From NCBI GenBank assembly GCA_033764055.1, contig JANRJI010000129.1, positions 104,937-168,936 on the forward strand: 64,000 nucleotides of DNA, in the 5' to 3' direction. Origin of the DNA: Ga0077555 sp033764055. GTDB lineage: Bacteria > Pseudomonadota > Alphaproteobacteria > Rhizobiales > Hyphomicrobiaceae. The notes under the pieces are model-generated. The model was given only the letters and a program-made list of their open reading frames with translations, ran no database searches and was not told where the DNA came from. A program made the translations under genes and the position numbers. This document shows positions 43,059 to 51,412 of the stretch, piece by piece (the first letter of the stretch is position 1; every line of letters starts with the position of its first letter).

Positions 43059-44312
43059 ATGAAGCTTGCAAAGACAGTCTGGCTTGGCTCGGCCTTGGCG
43101 GCCGCCACCATCGGTCTCGCCGCGCCAGCGTTCGCCCAGGACAAGGAGATCGTGATCGGCGCCCAATGCGATCGCACCGGCCCGACCCAGATCGTCGGAA
43201 CCGTGCTCTGTCCCGCCTATCACGACTACATGGGGCTCGTGAACAGCCGCGGCGGTGTCGAGGGCTACAAGATCAAGGTCATCGAGATCGACCACGAATA
43301 CAAGGTGCCGCCAGCCATCGAGGCGCACGAGCGCTTCAAGAAGGAGGGCGCGGTGATGACCAGCGCCTTCGGCACCCCGCAGCTGATCGCGCTCCTGAAG
43401 AAGTTCGAGGAGGACAAGATGCCGGTGACATCGCCGGGCATCGGCTCCTCCGCTGCGGCCGACGGCAAGAAATATCCCTACGTTTTCCCGATTGCGGCGA
43501 CCTACTGGTCGCAGGCAGGCGGGGCCATGAAGTTCGTCAAGGACAAGCTCGGGGGCAACCTCAAGGGTAAGAAGATCGCCTACATCTTCTTCGACAACCC
43601 GGCGGGTCGCGAGTTGATCCCCCTGCTCGAGGAGATCGGCAAGCTCGAGGGCTTCGAGCTGCGCACGTTCGGCGTGCCCTCGCCGGGCATCGAGATGGCG
43701 GCGCAGGTGCTCGACATCACGTCGCGGTTCAAGGCGGACTTCGTCGTCGCGCACCTGTTCGGCCGCGCTCCGTCCGTGGCGATCAAGGAGTTCAAGAGCA
43801 AGAGCTACCCGCTGTCGAAAGTGATCGGCTTGGTGTGGGCGGGTGCCGAGGCCGACATCGTCGCGGCCGGCGGCTTCGGCATCGCGGAAGGCTACAACAC
43901 GCTCCAATATGCGGGCGTCGGCAGCGACTTCAAGGTGATCAAGGACATCATCGCGATGCATAAGGCCCAGGGTCGCACGCCGGGCAAGGAGATGGAGAGC
44001 ACCGTCACCTACAACCGTGGCGTCTACCAGGGTGCGGTGCACGTGGCGGCCATCGCCAATGCCATCAAGGCCAAGGGTGGCGGCAAGATCACGGGCGAGG
44101 ACCTGCGGAAGGGCTTCGAGAGCGTGACCACACTCGACCCATCGCTCGACGGCCTCGCCCCGCCCCTCAAGTTGTCGGCCGAGGACCACGAGGGTGGCGG
44201 TTGGGTTCAGGTCTGGTCGGTGAAGGGCGGGAAGTTCGTCAAGTCGAGCGAGTGGTTCCAGGGGTATCGCGACGTCGTGAAAAAGCACGTCGAGACCGAG
44301 AACAAGAAGTAA
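43059..44312 (+). CDS. Branched-chain/aromatic acid ABC transporter substrate-binding protein
   Basis: Periplasmic type I binding protein (417 aa). The signal peptide (TVWLGSALAAATIGLAAPAFA) precedes KEIVIGAQCDRTGPTQIVG, LVNSRGGVEGYKIKVIEIDHEYKV and PGIGSSAAADGKKYPYVFP. The last motif is close to proteins linked to aromatic or alicyclic acid uptake. ATG 43059 has CAGGAGTAG upstream. A stem-loop follows the stop before livF. Confidence 0.93.
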   Translation: MKLAKTVWLGSALAAATIGLAAPAFAQDKEIVIGAQCDRTGPTQIVGTVLCPAYHDYMGLVNSRGGVEGYKIKVIEIDHEYKVPPAIEAHERFKKEGAVMTSAFGTPQLIALLKKFEEDKMPVTSPGIGSSAAADGKKYPYVFPIAATYWSQAGGAMKFVKDKLGGNLKGKKIAYIFFDNPAGRELIPLLEEIGKLEGFELRTFGVPSPGIEMAAQVLDITSRFKADFVVAHLFGRAPSVAIKEFKSKSYPLSKVIGLVWAGAEADIVAAGGFGIAEGYNTLQYAGVGSDFKVIKDIIAMHKAQGRTPGKEMESTVTYNRGVYQGAVHVAAIANAIKAKGGGKITGEDLRKGFESVTTLDPSLDGLAPPLKLSAEDHEGGGWVQVWSVKGGKFVKSSEWFQGYRDVVKKHVETENKK

Positions 44313-44337
44313 GGGCGACTGCCGCCCTGTCACAAGC

Positions 44338-44377
44338 GCCGGAAGGTGGGCGGCATGACTGCCAGCCACCTTCCGGC
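44338..44377 (+). other. Intercistronic stem-loop between binding protein and LivF genes
   Basis: Twelve-base perfect arms GCCGGAAGGTGG and CCACCTTCCGGC with a 16-base loop, 25 bases after the binding-protein stop and 27 bases before the livF ATG. It is the type of structure that stabilises the upstream binding-protein message or attenuates the downstream gene. Confidence 0.6.
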
Positions 44378-44404
44378 ACCGAGCCCCCAGCCAGCGGTCG
44401 CCGA

Positions 44405-45199
44405 ATGCTCTCGATCAACAATATCGAAGTCGTCTACGACAACGTCGTGCTGGTGCTGAAAGGCGTTTCGCTGGACGTCAAGGAGGGCTCCATCACGACG
44501 CTGCTCGGCGCCAACGGTGCTGGTAAGTCGACGACGCTCAAGGCCATCTCTGGCATTCTGTTCACCGAGCGCGGCAGCATCACCAAGGGCTCCATCACGC
44601 TCGCCGGCCAGCCGATCCACGGACGCCGCCCCTTCGATGTCACGCGCCTCGGCATCGCCCAGGTCTTCGAGGGGCGCCGGGTCTTCGAAAGCCTGACCTG
44701 CGAGGAGAACCTCGTCGCTGGCGCCCATATCCAGGGCGACATGGGCAAGGTTCGCGACGGCATCGAGCGCGTTTTCACCTACTTTCCGCGCATCAAGGAG
44801 CGCCGCGGCCAATTGGCCGGCTATCTTTCCGGCGGTGAGCAGCAGATGCTCGTCATCGGTCGCGCGCTGATGTCGAACCCGAAAGTGGTGTTGCTCGACG
44901 AGCCGTCTCTCGGGCTCGCCCCGATGCTGGTCGAGGAAATCTTCACCATCGTCAAGCGACTGGTGGCGCAAGAGAAGCTCTCGGTGCTTCTCGTCGAGCA
45001 GAACGCTGCCATGGCTCTCACCGTTGCCGAGCACGGCTACGTCATGGAGAACGGCCGGATCGTTCTCGAGGGCACGGGTGACCAGCTGCGATCCAACTCC
45101 GACATTCGAGAATTCTACCTCGGCTTGAACGAGGGTGGAGCCCGCAAGTCCTACAAGGACGTCAAGCACTACAAGCGCCGCAAGCGCTGGCTGAGCTGA
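44405..45199 (+). CDS. Branched-chain/aromatic acid ABC transporter ATP-binding protein, LivF-like
   Basis: Second ATPase of the importer (264 aa). Walker A is GANGAGKST (from Gly35), with signature LSGGEQQMLVIGRALM and Walker B VVLLDEPSLGL. A C-terminal extension (NEGGARKSYKDVKHYKRRKRW) is longer than in LivF of amino acid transporters and is characteristic of the ligase-linked type. The frame is open upstream to 44201, but the ATG at 44405 starts the conserved domain. The ribosome-binding site is weak, so expression may depend on the upstream hairpin. Confidence 0.93.
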   Translation: MLSINNIEVVYDNVVLVLKGVSLDVKEGSITTLLGANGAGKSTTLKAISGILFTERGSITKGSITLAGQPIHGRRPFDVTRLGIAQVFEGRRVFESLTCEENLVAGAHIQGDMGKVRDGIERVFTYFPRIKERRGQLAGYLSGGEQQMLVIGRALMSNPKVVLLDEPSLGLAPMLVEEIFTIVKRLVAQEKLSVLLVEQNAAMALTVAEHGYVMENGRIVLEGTGDQLRSNSDIREFYLGLNEGGARKSYKDVKHYKRRKRWLS

Positions 45200-45583
45200 G
45201 GCACGGGCCCCCTGGTCGGCTTCGGCCCTGCGCCAGACCGCAGCGCTCTGTCATCTAACCCAACGCATGGCTAACCCGACGCATGGTGCGCCGCGGCCGT
45301 CCGTCCGGTGAGCCGGACGAGAGGTTTGGCTCCACACCTCGTCCCGGGCATTCCCGTCCTTCGGAGGACGGGAATGGCCCTATGCCGTGCGGCGCCGCGC
45401 TATGGACCCGGTGCGGCCGCTGCAGGGCTGCGCCGGGCCCGACCCGCCGGCTTCGAGCGATGTGATGAGCATGGCGCTTCCGCCGCTGCCCGTCGCCGTC
45501 GATCTCGGCGAAGGCAACTCTACCTGGTCCTCCCGCGGCAACTCCACATTCAGGTGTGAAATGTCAGGGCACCAATCCGGAGA
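45200..45583. other. Intergenic region with palindromes and a direct repeat
   Basis: About 380 bases between convergent genes (livF and the aminotransferase). CTAACCC(A/G)ACGCATGG occurs twice at 45255-45286, followed by two hairpins (45303-45318 and 45349-45376). The reading frames carry no family character. Confidence 0.55.
45349..45376. terminator. Strong palindrome downstream of the liv operon
   Basis: Arms CATTCCCGTCCT and AGGACGGGAATG with a four-base TCGG loop. A weaker hairpin GTCCGG-TGAG-CCGGAC lies at 45303-45318. No T-run follows, so this may be an extragenic palindromic repeat that also limits read-through between the convergent genes. Confidence 0.45.
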
Positions 45584-46912
45584 TCAGGCGACTGCCTTCA
45601 ACACCCTCACGATGCGCTCCGTGATCTCGGCGATCTCCGTTTCGCTGACGATCAGAGGCGGCGCCACCACCAGCGTGTCCGACGTGACGCGCACGTAGAG
45701 ATCGTGCTCGTGGTACATGCGCTCGATGGCGTCGTAGCCGCGCAGGCCAGGCTTGCCCGCTATAGGCTCGAGGTCGATGCCGCAGATGAGGCCGATCGGG
45801 CGGATGTCGACCACGTTCGGCATGCCTTTCAGGCTCATCATGGCGTCGGCGAACTTGGCCTCGAGGCTCCGGGCGCGCTCGAACAGGCCCTCCTCGCGGT
45901 AGATGTCGAGGGTTGCGAGGCCGGCCGCCACGGCCAGCGGGTGGCCCGAGTAGGTGTAGCCGTGGAACAGCTCCACCATGTGCTCGGGGCCGTTCATGTG
46001 AGCCTCGTAGATGCCCTTGCGCACGAGCACGCCCGACATCGGCACCGCCGCATTCGTGACGCCCTTCGCGAACGTGATCATGTCGGGGACGATGTTGTAG
46101 CGCTCGGCCGCGAAGCAGTGCCCGAGGCGACCGAAGCCGGTGATGACCTCGTCGAAGATCAGCAGGATGCCGTGCTGCTCGGTGATCCGGCGCAGACGCT
46201 CGAGGTAGCCCTTGGGCGGCGGAATGCACCCCGTGGAGCCTGCCACCGGCTCGACGATCACGGCGGCGATGGTCGAGGCGTCGTGGAGGCCGATCAGACG
46301 GACCAGCTCGTCGGCCGTCTCGGCGCCCCACTCGGGCTCCTGCTTGGAGAAGGCCTGCTTGGCGCGGTTGTAGGTCGTCGGGAGATGATCGACGCCTGCG
46401 AGCATGTTCCCGAACATCTTGCGGTTGGCCACCATGCCGCCGACCGAGATGCCGCCGAAGCCGACGCCGTGATAGCCGCGCTCGCGGCCGATGAAGCGGG
46501 TCCGCTGGCCCTCGCCACGATTGCGGTGGTAGGCCAAGGCAACCTTAAGGGCCGTGTCGACGGCCTCGGAGCCCGAGTTGGCGAAGAGACAATAGTCGAG
46601 ATCGCCCGGCGCGAGCAGGGTCAGGCGGCTGGACAGCTCGAACACGCCGGGATGCGCGTACTGGAACGGCGGGGAGAAATCGAGCGTCTCGGCGGCCTGC
46701 TTGATCGCCTCGACGACCTTGCGCCGGCCGTGGCCCGCATTGACGCAGAAAAGGCCGGAGGTTGCGTCGATGATCTTGCGGCCATCGGGCGTCAGGTAAT
46801 GCATGTCCTTGGCGCCGGAGAAGAGCCGCGGTCGCTTCTTGAAGGCGCGATTGGGAGTAAAGGGCAGCCAGTAGGGCTCGAGCTCGTTCGGCTTCATGTC
46901 GAGCGGGGCCAT
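45584..46912 (-). CDS. Class III (omega) aminotransferase
   Basis: PLP-dependent transaminase (442 aa), related to beta-alanine:pyruvate and other omega-amino acid transaminases. Seen are ATSGLFCVNAGHGRRKVVEA, FANSGSEAVDTALKVA, RERGYHGVGFGGISVGG, LLIFDEVITGFGRLG, and the PLP-lysine context ITFAKGVTNAAVPMSG. The ATG at 46912 has CAGGAG about seven bases upstream; the ATG at 46933 would add seven residues. The amino donor cannot be assigned. It is alone on its strand. Confidence 0.92.
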   Translation of the reverse strand: MAPLDMKPNELEPYWLPFTPNRAFKKRPRLFSGAKDMHYLTPDGRKIIDATSGLFCVNAGHGRRKVVEAIKQAAETLDFSPPFQYAHPGVFELSSRLTLLAPGDLDYCLFANSGSEAVDTALKVALAYHRNRGEGQRTRFIGRERGYHGVGFGGISVGGMVANRKMFGNMLAGVDHLPTTYNRAKQAFSKQEPEWGAETADELVRLIGLHDASTIAAVIVEPVAGSTGCIPPPKGYLERLRRITEQHGILLIFDEVITGFGRLGHCFAAERYNIVPDMITFAKGVTNAAVPMSGVLVRKGIYEAHMNGPEHMVELFHGYTYSGHPLAVAAGLATLDIYREEGLFERARSLEAKFADAMMSLKGMPNVVDIRPIGLICGIDLEPIAGKPGLRGYDAIERMYHEHDLYVRVTSDTLVVAPPLIVSETEIAEITERIVRVLKAVA

Positions 46913-47436
46913 TCGGGTCTCCTGTTGCGGCATCCTATGGACTGGCCCGCAGCTTAACAGGCCGGGGCCAGGGCGGACAGCCCGCGGTTGGGGAAGATCC
47001 GCGGCTGCAGAGGCCCGAGCAGGCCCGTCGGCTCAGCGTTCGGGCCAGCCGGGAGATGCCGCATGATGCCGGGACGCAAAAAGACTCGCCAAAGCGGTGA
47101 CCGCAGGACTGCGAGCCACACTCGGGCGAGTGCCTCTATGCGAGACGAGTTTCGCTTCCCGACGAAGCGAAGGGAGAAATCCGGCCAGCCACGACGACAC
47201 CCCGATGCAGCGACGACGCTGTCTCGAACGGTCGGCGAGACCAACCGCCTGCAGGCTATGCCGTTCAGTGCTGGAGCGGTGAGTAAGCATCCGGCGAAGG
47301 GGCGTAAAATCTCGGTAAGCGAGCGTTGTGCCGGCAATTCTCCCCCTTTTTCGTGCGGATTGGCGTCGATGCGCGGGCGGCGCAGTGCCAGCAGGCCGCT
47401 TTGACGCCCGACGGCAGAACACGGTATCCGGGCGGC
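46913..47436. other. Intergenic region, nothing recognised
   Basis: About 520 bases between divergent genes. The open frames here are Arg/Ser/Pro-rich and unlike proteins. A short TTTCGCTTC/GAAGCGAAG stem occurs near 47150-47173. Confidence 0.45.
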
Positions 47437-48060
47437 ATGGCCGAGATTCAGACACTCTTCGTCACCCGCATCTATCGCGCCGAGATCGCCTCGCGCGGTG
47501 CCGGAAGGCGTCTCAACGACGAGCTCAAGGCGGGCTGCCTCTCGATCGCCGCCGACGACGCGGCAGGCCAAGCGTGGTGCGCCGCCAACGGCTACAAAGG
47601 CTACACGTCCTACGCGTCGCTCGACGATCTCGCGTGGCGCTCGCCGGTGTTTGCCGACCTGATCGCCGTCGTCGATCCGCATGTGGCGGAGCTCGCCAAG
47701 GCTGCCGATCTCGATCTCGGGCGGCGCAAGCTTGTCGCAGACAGCATCTGGATCAACGTGTTGGAGCCCGGCGGGCATCATTCCGCGCACATTCATCCGC
47801 AGTCGGTGATCAGCGGCACCTACTATGTCGAGGTGCCGCCAGGCGCCAGCGCCATCCGCTTCGAGGATCCGCGTTTGGCGATGATGATGGCCGCGCCGCC
47901 GCGCCGCGCGAGAGCGTCGCGTGAGTCGCAGACGTTCGTGTCGGTCGCGCCGAAAGTCGGCACGCTGCTGCTCTGGGAGAGCTGGCTGCGCCACGAGGTG
48001 CCGGTCAACACGGCCGAGAGCGAGCGCATCTCGGTGAGCTTCAACTACCGGGCGGAGTAG
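47437..48060 (+). CDS. TIGR02466 family protein (putative 2-oxoglutarate/Fe(II) oxygenase)
   Basis: Predicted cytosolic protein (207 aa). The core ADSIWINVLEPGGHHSAHIHPQSV, SGTYYVEVPPGASAIRFEDPR, then LLLWESWLRHEVPVN and ERISVSFNY follows the TIGR02466 pattern, related to the double-stranded beta-helix 2OG-Fe(II) oxygenases. HIHP and the later RHEVP would hold two of the metal ligands. The substrate is unknown. The start at ATG 47437 is the first Met before the conserved TLFVTRIYRAEI; the ribosome-binding site is modest. Confidence 0.85.
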   Translation: MAEIQTLFVTRIYRAEIASRGAGRRLNDELKAGCLSIAADDAAGQAWCAANGYKGYTSYASLDDLAWRSPVFADLIAVVDPHVAELAKAADLDLGRRKLVADSIWINVLEPGGHHSAHIHPQSVISGTYYVEVPPGASAIRFEDPRLAMMMAAPPRRARASRESQTFVSVAPKVGTLLLWESWLRHEVPVNTAESERISVSFNYRAE

Positions 48061-48156
48061 CGCACAGTCGTCCAAGGCTTCCGCGCGGCTGCGGTTGGGC
48101 TAAGCTGGCGGAGAGCCGGCCAGACCGAAGCCGGCCACCAGTCCGGGAGGCCACTC

Positions 48157-49404
48157 ATGTCCAGCGCCATGCTCAATGCGCCAGTTGCCGCCGTCGCCCG
48201 ACCCGTGTCGTCGGACGTCAGCGATCCCGGGCTCTACGAGCGCGACACGTGGCAGCCGATTTTCGCGCGCATGCGGCGCGAGGCACCCGTCAGCTTCTGC
48301 CCTGCCAGCCCTTATGGCCCCTACTGGTCGGTGACCCGCTACGACGACATCATGACGGTCGAGCTCGACCACGCCACATACTCGTCGTCGTCGGAGCGCG
48401 GCGGGATCCAGGTCGAGGACCAGCCGGGCGAGATGAAGCGGACCAGCTTCATTCGCATGGATCCGCCGCGTCACACCGAGCAGAGGAAGACGGTTGCGCC
48501 GGTCGCCGCCCCGACCAATCTTGCCCACTACGAGACGATCATCCGTGGGCGCACCGAGGCCGTGCTGAATGCCTTGCCGCGCAACGAGACGTTCGACTGG
48601 GTGGACAAGGTCTCCATCGAGCTGACGACCATGATGCTGGCCACTCTGTTCGACTTCCCGTTCGAGGACCGGCGCAAGCTCACCTACTGGTCCGACGTGG
48701 CGATCTGCAACGTCACCTCGCCCGATGCCCCGGTGCGGTCGGAGGCGGAGCGGTTCGCGGAGCTGCTGCGCATGGCCGACGCCTTCAAGGGGCTCTGGGC
48801 CGAGCGGGCGGCGCAGGGGCCGAAGCTCGATCTGATCTCGATGATGGCGCACAGCCCGGCGACGCGCGACATGCCGCAGATGGAGTTCGTCGGCAATCTC
48901 GCGCTGCTGATCGTCGGCGGCAACGACACGACGCGGAACTCGATGTCGGGCGGGCTCTTGGCGTTGTCCGAGAATCCGGCCGAGATGGCGAAGCTTCGCG
49001 CCAATCCCGGTCTCGTGCCGAGCCTCGTCGCCGAGACGATCCGCTACCAGACGCCCGTCATCCACATGCGGCGCACGACGACGTGCGACACCGAGCTCGG
49101 CGGCCAGCGCATCGCCAAGGGCGAGAAAGTGGTCATGTGGTACGTCTCGGGCAACCGCGACGAGAGCGTCATCGAAAACCCGGACGCCTTCATCGTCGAT
49201 CGCGCCAAGCCGCGGCAGCACCTCTCATATGGCGCCGGCATCCATCGCTGCGTCGGCGATCGATTGGCGGATCTGCAACTCAGGATTCTCTGGGAGGAGA
49301 TCCTGAAGCGCGATCTGGAGATCGAGGTGATGGGGCCCCCGAAACGCCTCTACTCCAACTTCATTCGCGGCATCAAGGCGCTGCCGGTGCGGATCAGGGC
49401 CTGA
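48157..49404 (+). CDS. Cytochrome P450, CYP153-like
   Basis: Soluble bacterial class I P450 (415 aa). I-helix is LLIVGGNDTTRNSMSGG (Asp257, Thr258/259), the ExxR pair is Glu293-Arg296 (ETIRYQ), and the heme-binding loop is HLSYGAGIHRCVGDRLADLQLRILWEEIL with Cys365. The I-helix and heme loop resemble CYP153 alkane hydroxylases and related terpene or linalool oxidisers; the family should be confirmed by phylogeny. No ferredoxin or ferredoxin reductase gene is next to it, so electron partners must be elsewhere. It lies just before an alpha/beta hydrolase, 24 bases away. Confidence 0.92.
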   Translation: MSSAMLNAPVAAVARPVSSDVSDPGLYERDTWQPIFARMRREAPVSFCPASPYGPYWSVTRYDDIMTVELDHATYSSSSERGGIQVEDQPGEMKRTSFIRMDPPRHTEQRKTVAPVAAPTNLAHYETIIRGRTEAVLNALPRNETFDWVDKVSIELTTMMLATLFDFPFEDRRKLTYWSDVAICNVTSPDAPVRSEAERFAELLRMADAFKGLWAERAAQGPKLDLISMMAHSPATRDMPQMEFVGNLALLIVGGNDTTRNSMSGGLLALSENPAEMAKLRANPGLVPSLVAETIRYQTPVIHMRRTTTCDTELGGQRIAKGEKVVMWYVSGNRDESVIENPDAFIVDRAKPRQHLSYGAGIHRCVGDRLADLQLRILWEEILKRDLEIEVMGPPKRLYSNFIRGIKALPVRIRA

Positions 49405-49427
49405 GCGCAAGACGGGGAGGCACGGGA

Positions 49428-50213
49428 ATGGCTGGCTATCGTGAAAGCCGAATGAGGGTGGACGGCTGCAATACCGTCCTACGGCGAGGCGGCAACGGAC
49501 CACCACTTCTCTTTCTACACGGCGCTGGAGGCTTCGGCATCTGGGGTGATTTCCACGACCGACTGGCATCACGCTTCGACGTGCTCGCGCCGTCGCATCC
49601 AGGCTTCGACGGATCGGACGACCCGCCGTGGCTCGATCGGGTTGCCGACCTCGGTCATTTCTATCTCGACCTGATGCAGGCGCTCGGCCTCGAGCAGGTT
49701 CACCTCGTCGGCCATTCGCTCGGGGGATGGCTCGCGGCCGAGATCGCGACCAGGGACACGCGGCGTCTCGCCAGCGTGACGCTGATGTGTGCCGCCGGCA
49801 TCCATGTCGAGGGCATCGCTCAGCTCGACACGTTCCTACTGGCTCCCGACGAGCGTGTCCGCCGGCAATTCGTGGACAAGGCCAAGGCCGAGTCGCTCGC
49901 GGCGCGCGTTTCTGATCCGGCCAATCTGGATCTCGTCCTGAAGAACCAGGAGACGGCCGCCCGTCTCGCCTGGCAGCCCCGGCTCTACGATCCACACCTG
50001 CGCAAGTGGCTTCATCGCATCGATCGGCCGACTCTGGTGCTCTGGGGCGATAGCGATCCGATCTTTCCCGCGGCGTACGCCGAGGCTTATGGCAGGCTCA
50101 TTCCCGGCGCGAAGGCCGTCGTCATCGAGAGGTGCGGACATCAGCCGAATGTCGAGCATCCTGCCGAGACGGCAACCGCGATCACGACATTCATCGAGGG
50201 ACTATCGGCCTGA
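49428..50213 (+). CDS. Alpha/beta-fold hydrolase
   Basis: Predicted 261-residue serine hydrolase (meta-cleavage/epoxide hydrolase type). Oxyanion region LLFLHGAGGFGIW, nucleophile elbow LVGHSLGGWLA, late Asp LWGDSDPIFPA and His in RCGHQPNVEHP are present, so the triad is complete. ATG 49428 has GGGGAGG about seven bases upstream. It lies between the P450 and an LLM oxidoreductase and is probably co-transcribed. Substrate unknown. Confidence 0.9.
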   Translation: MAGYRESRMRVDGCNTVLRRGGNGPPLLFLHGAGGFGIWGDFHDRLASRFDVLAPSHPGFDGSDDPPWLDRVADLGHFYLDLMQALGLEQVHLVGHSLGGWLAAEIATRDTRRLASVTLMCAAGIHVEGIAQLDTFLLAPDERVRRQFVDKAKAESLAARVSDPANLDLVLKNQETAARLAWQPRLYDPHLRKWLHRIDRPTLVLWGDSDPIFPAAYAEAYGRLIPGAKAVVIERCGHQPNVEHPAETATAITTFIEGLSA

Positions 50214-50230
50214 GGCGAGGAGACCATCCC

Positions 50231-51391
50231 ATGAGGTTCTTCAATTTTCACCTGATGCCCTACGCCGCCGCCGACCTCGAGGCCATCAACGCCAACGGCT
50301 CGGCCTGGGTGACATTTCCCAACTCGCACTACAATCCGGAGATCGGTGCCGACCTCTATCACGGCTACCTCGATCAGCTCGAGTATGCGGACCAGCTCGG
50401 CTATGATGGCGTCTGCCTCAACGAGCACCATCAGACCGCCTACGGGCTGATGCCCATCCCCGGAGTGCTCGCGGGCGCGCTGGCGCGAAGTGTAAAACGC
50501 GCCAAGATCGCGATTCTCGGCCGGGCCTTGCCTCTTCTGAACAACCCGCTGATGGTCGCCGAGGAGTACGCCATCCTCGACAACCTTACGCGCGGCCGGT
50601 TCATTGCCGGCTTCGTGCGCGGAATCGGGGCCGAGTACCATGCCATGGGCGTCAATCCGGCGGAGAGCCAGGCGCGTTTCCACGAGGCGCACGATCTCAT
50701 CATTCGCGCCTGGACCGAGGCCGGGCCGTTCGAGCACGTCGGCAAGCACTATCATTTCCGCTACGTGAATCCCTGGCCACGGCCCTATCAGAAGCCGCAT
50801 CCGCCGATCTTCACGCCCAGCCAGGGCTCGACCGATACGATCCGCTGGTCGGCACGCAATCGCTACACCTACTGCCAGACGCTCTCGCCGATCGCCGTGG
50901 TCGCCAGATTCTTCGACATGTACCGCGAGGAGGCGGAGAAGGCCGGCTATCAGGCGACGCCCGACCAACTCGCTTGGTCCAACTCGATCTACGTTGCCGA
51001 GACCGACGAGAAGGCCATGCGTGAGGCGAAGCCGCATCTGGAGGCTCTGCAGAACCGCTTCCTGAAGATGCCGATCGAGATGCTGCTGCCGCCCGGCTAC
51101 ACGAGCGTGGAATCCATGAAGCGCATCCGTGCCGCGCGCGTGAACGTCAAGCCGCAGACAGCCGAGGATCTCGTCAAGGCCGGAGTGGTGATCGTCGGCT
51201 CGCCGAATACCGTGCGCGAGCGGCTCGCCCAGTATCAGGAGCTGGCACGATTCAATACGTCGCTGACGAAGACGCAGTTCGGAACGATGCCGCTGTCGCA
51301 AGCCCGCGAGAATACGGAGGCCGTGGCGCGGGAGGTGCTGCCTTACTTCCAGGACAAGCCGACAGCGGTCAAGGAGGTGGCGGCGCAATAG
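50231..51391 (+). CDS. LLM class flavin-dependent oxidoreductase (plus strand)
   Basis: Luciferase-like monooxygenase family protein (386 aa), FMNH2-dependent. The TIM-barrel N-terminus (MRFFNFHLMPYAAADLEAI), YADQLGYDGVCLNEHHQTAYGLMP, LLNNPLMVAEEYAILDNLTRGRF and FTPSQGSTDTIRWSA support it. It starts 17 bases after the hydrolase, so the P450, hydrolase and this gene form a likely operon. A reduced-flavin supply is not seen nearby. Confidence 0.9.
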   Translation: MRFFNFHLMPYAAADLEAINANGSAWVTFPNSHYNPEIGADLYHGYLDQLEYADQLGYDGVCLNEHHQTAYGLMPIPGVLAGALARSVKRAKIAILGRALPLLNNPLMVAEEYAILDNLTRGRFIAGFVRGIGAEYHAMGVNPAESQARFHEAHDLIIRAWTEAGPFEHVGKHYHFRYVNPWPRPYQKPHPPIFTPSQGSTDTIRWSARNRYTYCQTLSPIAVVARFFDMYREEAEKAGYQATPDQLAWSNSIYVAETDEKAMREAKPHLEALQNRFLKMPIEMLLPPGYTSVESMKRIRAARVNVKPQTAEDLVKAGVVIVGSPNTVRERLAQYQELARFNTSLTKTQFGTMPLSQARENTEAVAREVLPYFQDKPTAVKEVAAQ

Positions 51392-51412
51392 CGTCGTCAC
51401 GAGCCCGATGAC

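Noticed and set aside
41859..44369. 836-codon open frame on the minus strand
   Set aside because: It is antisense to livM and the binding-protein gene and has the His/Asp/Arg-rich look of a shadow frame.
46988..47404. 138-codon plus-strand frame before the TIGR02466 gene
   Set aside because: Arg/Ser/Pro-rich, no family pattern, and start lacks a ribosome-binding site.
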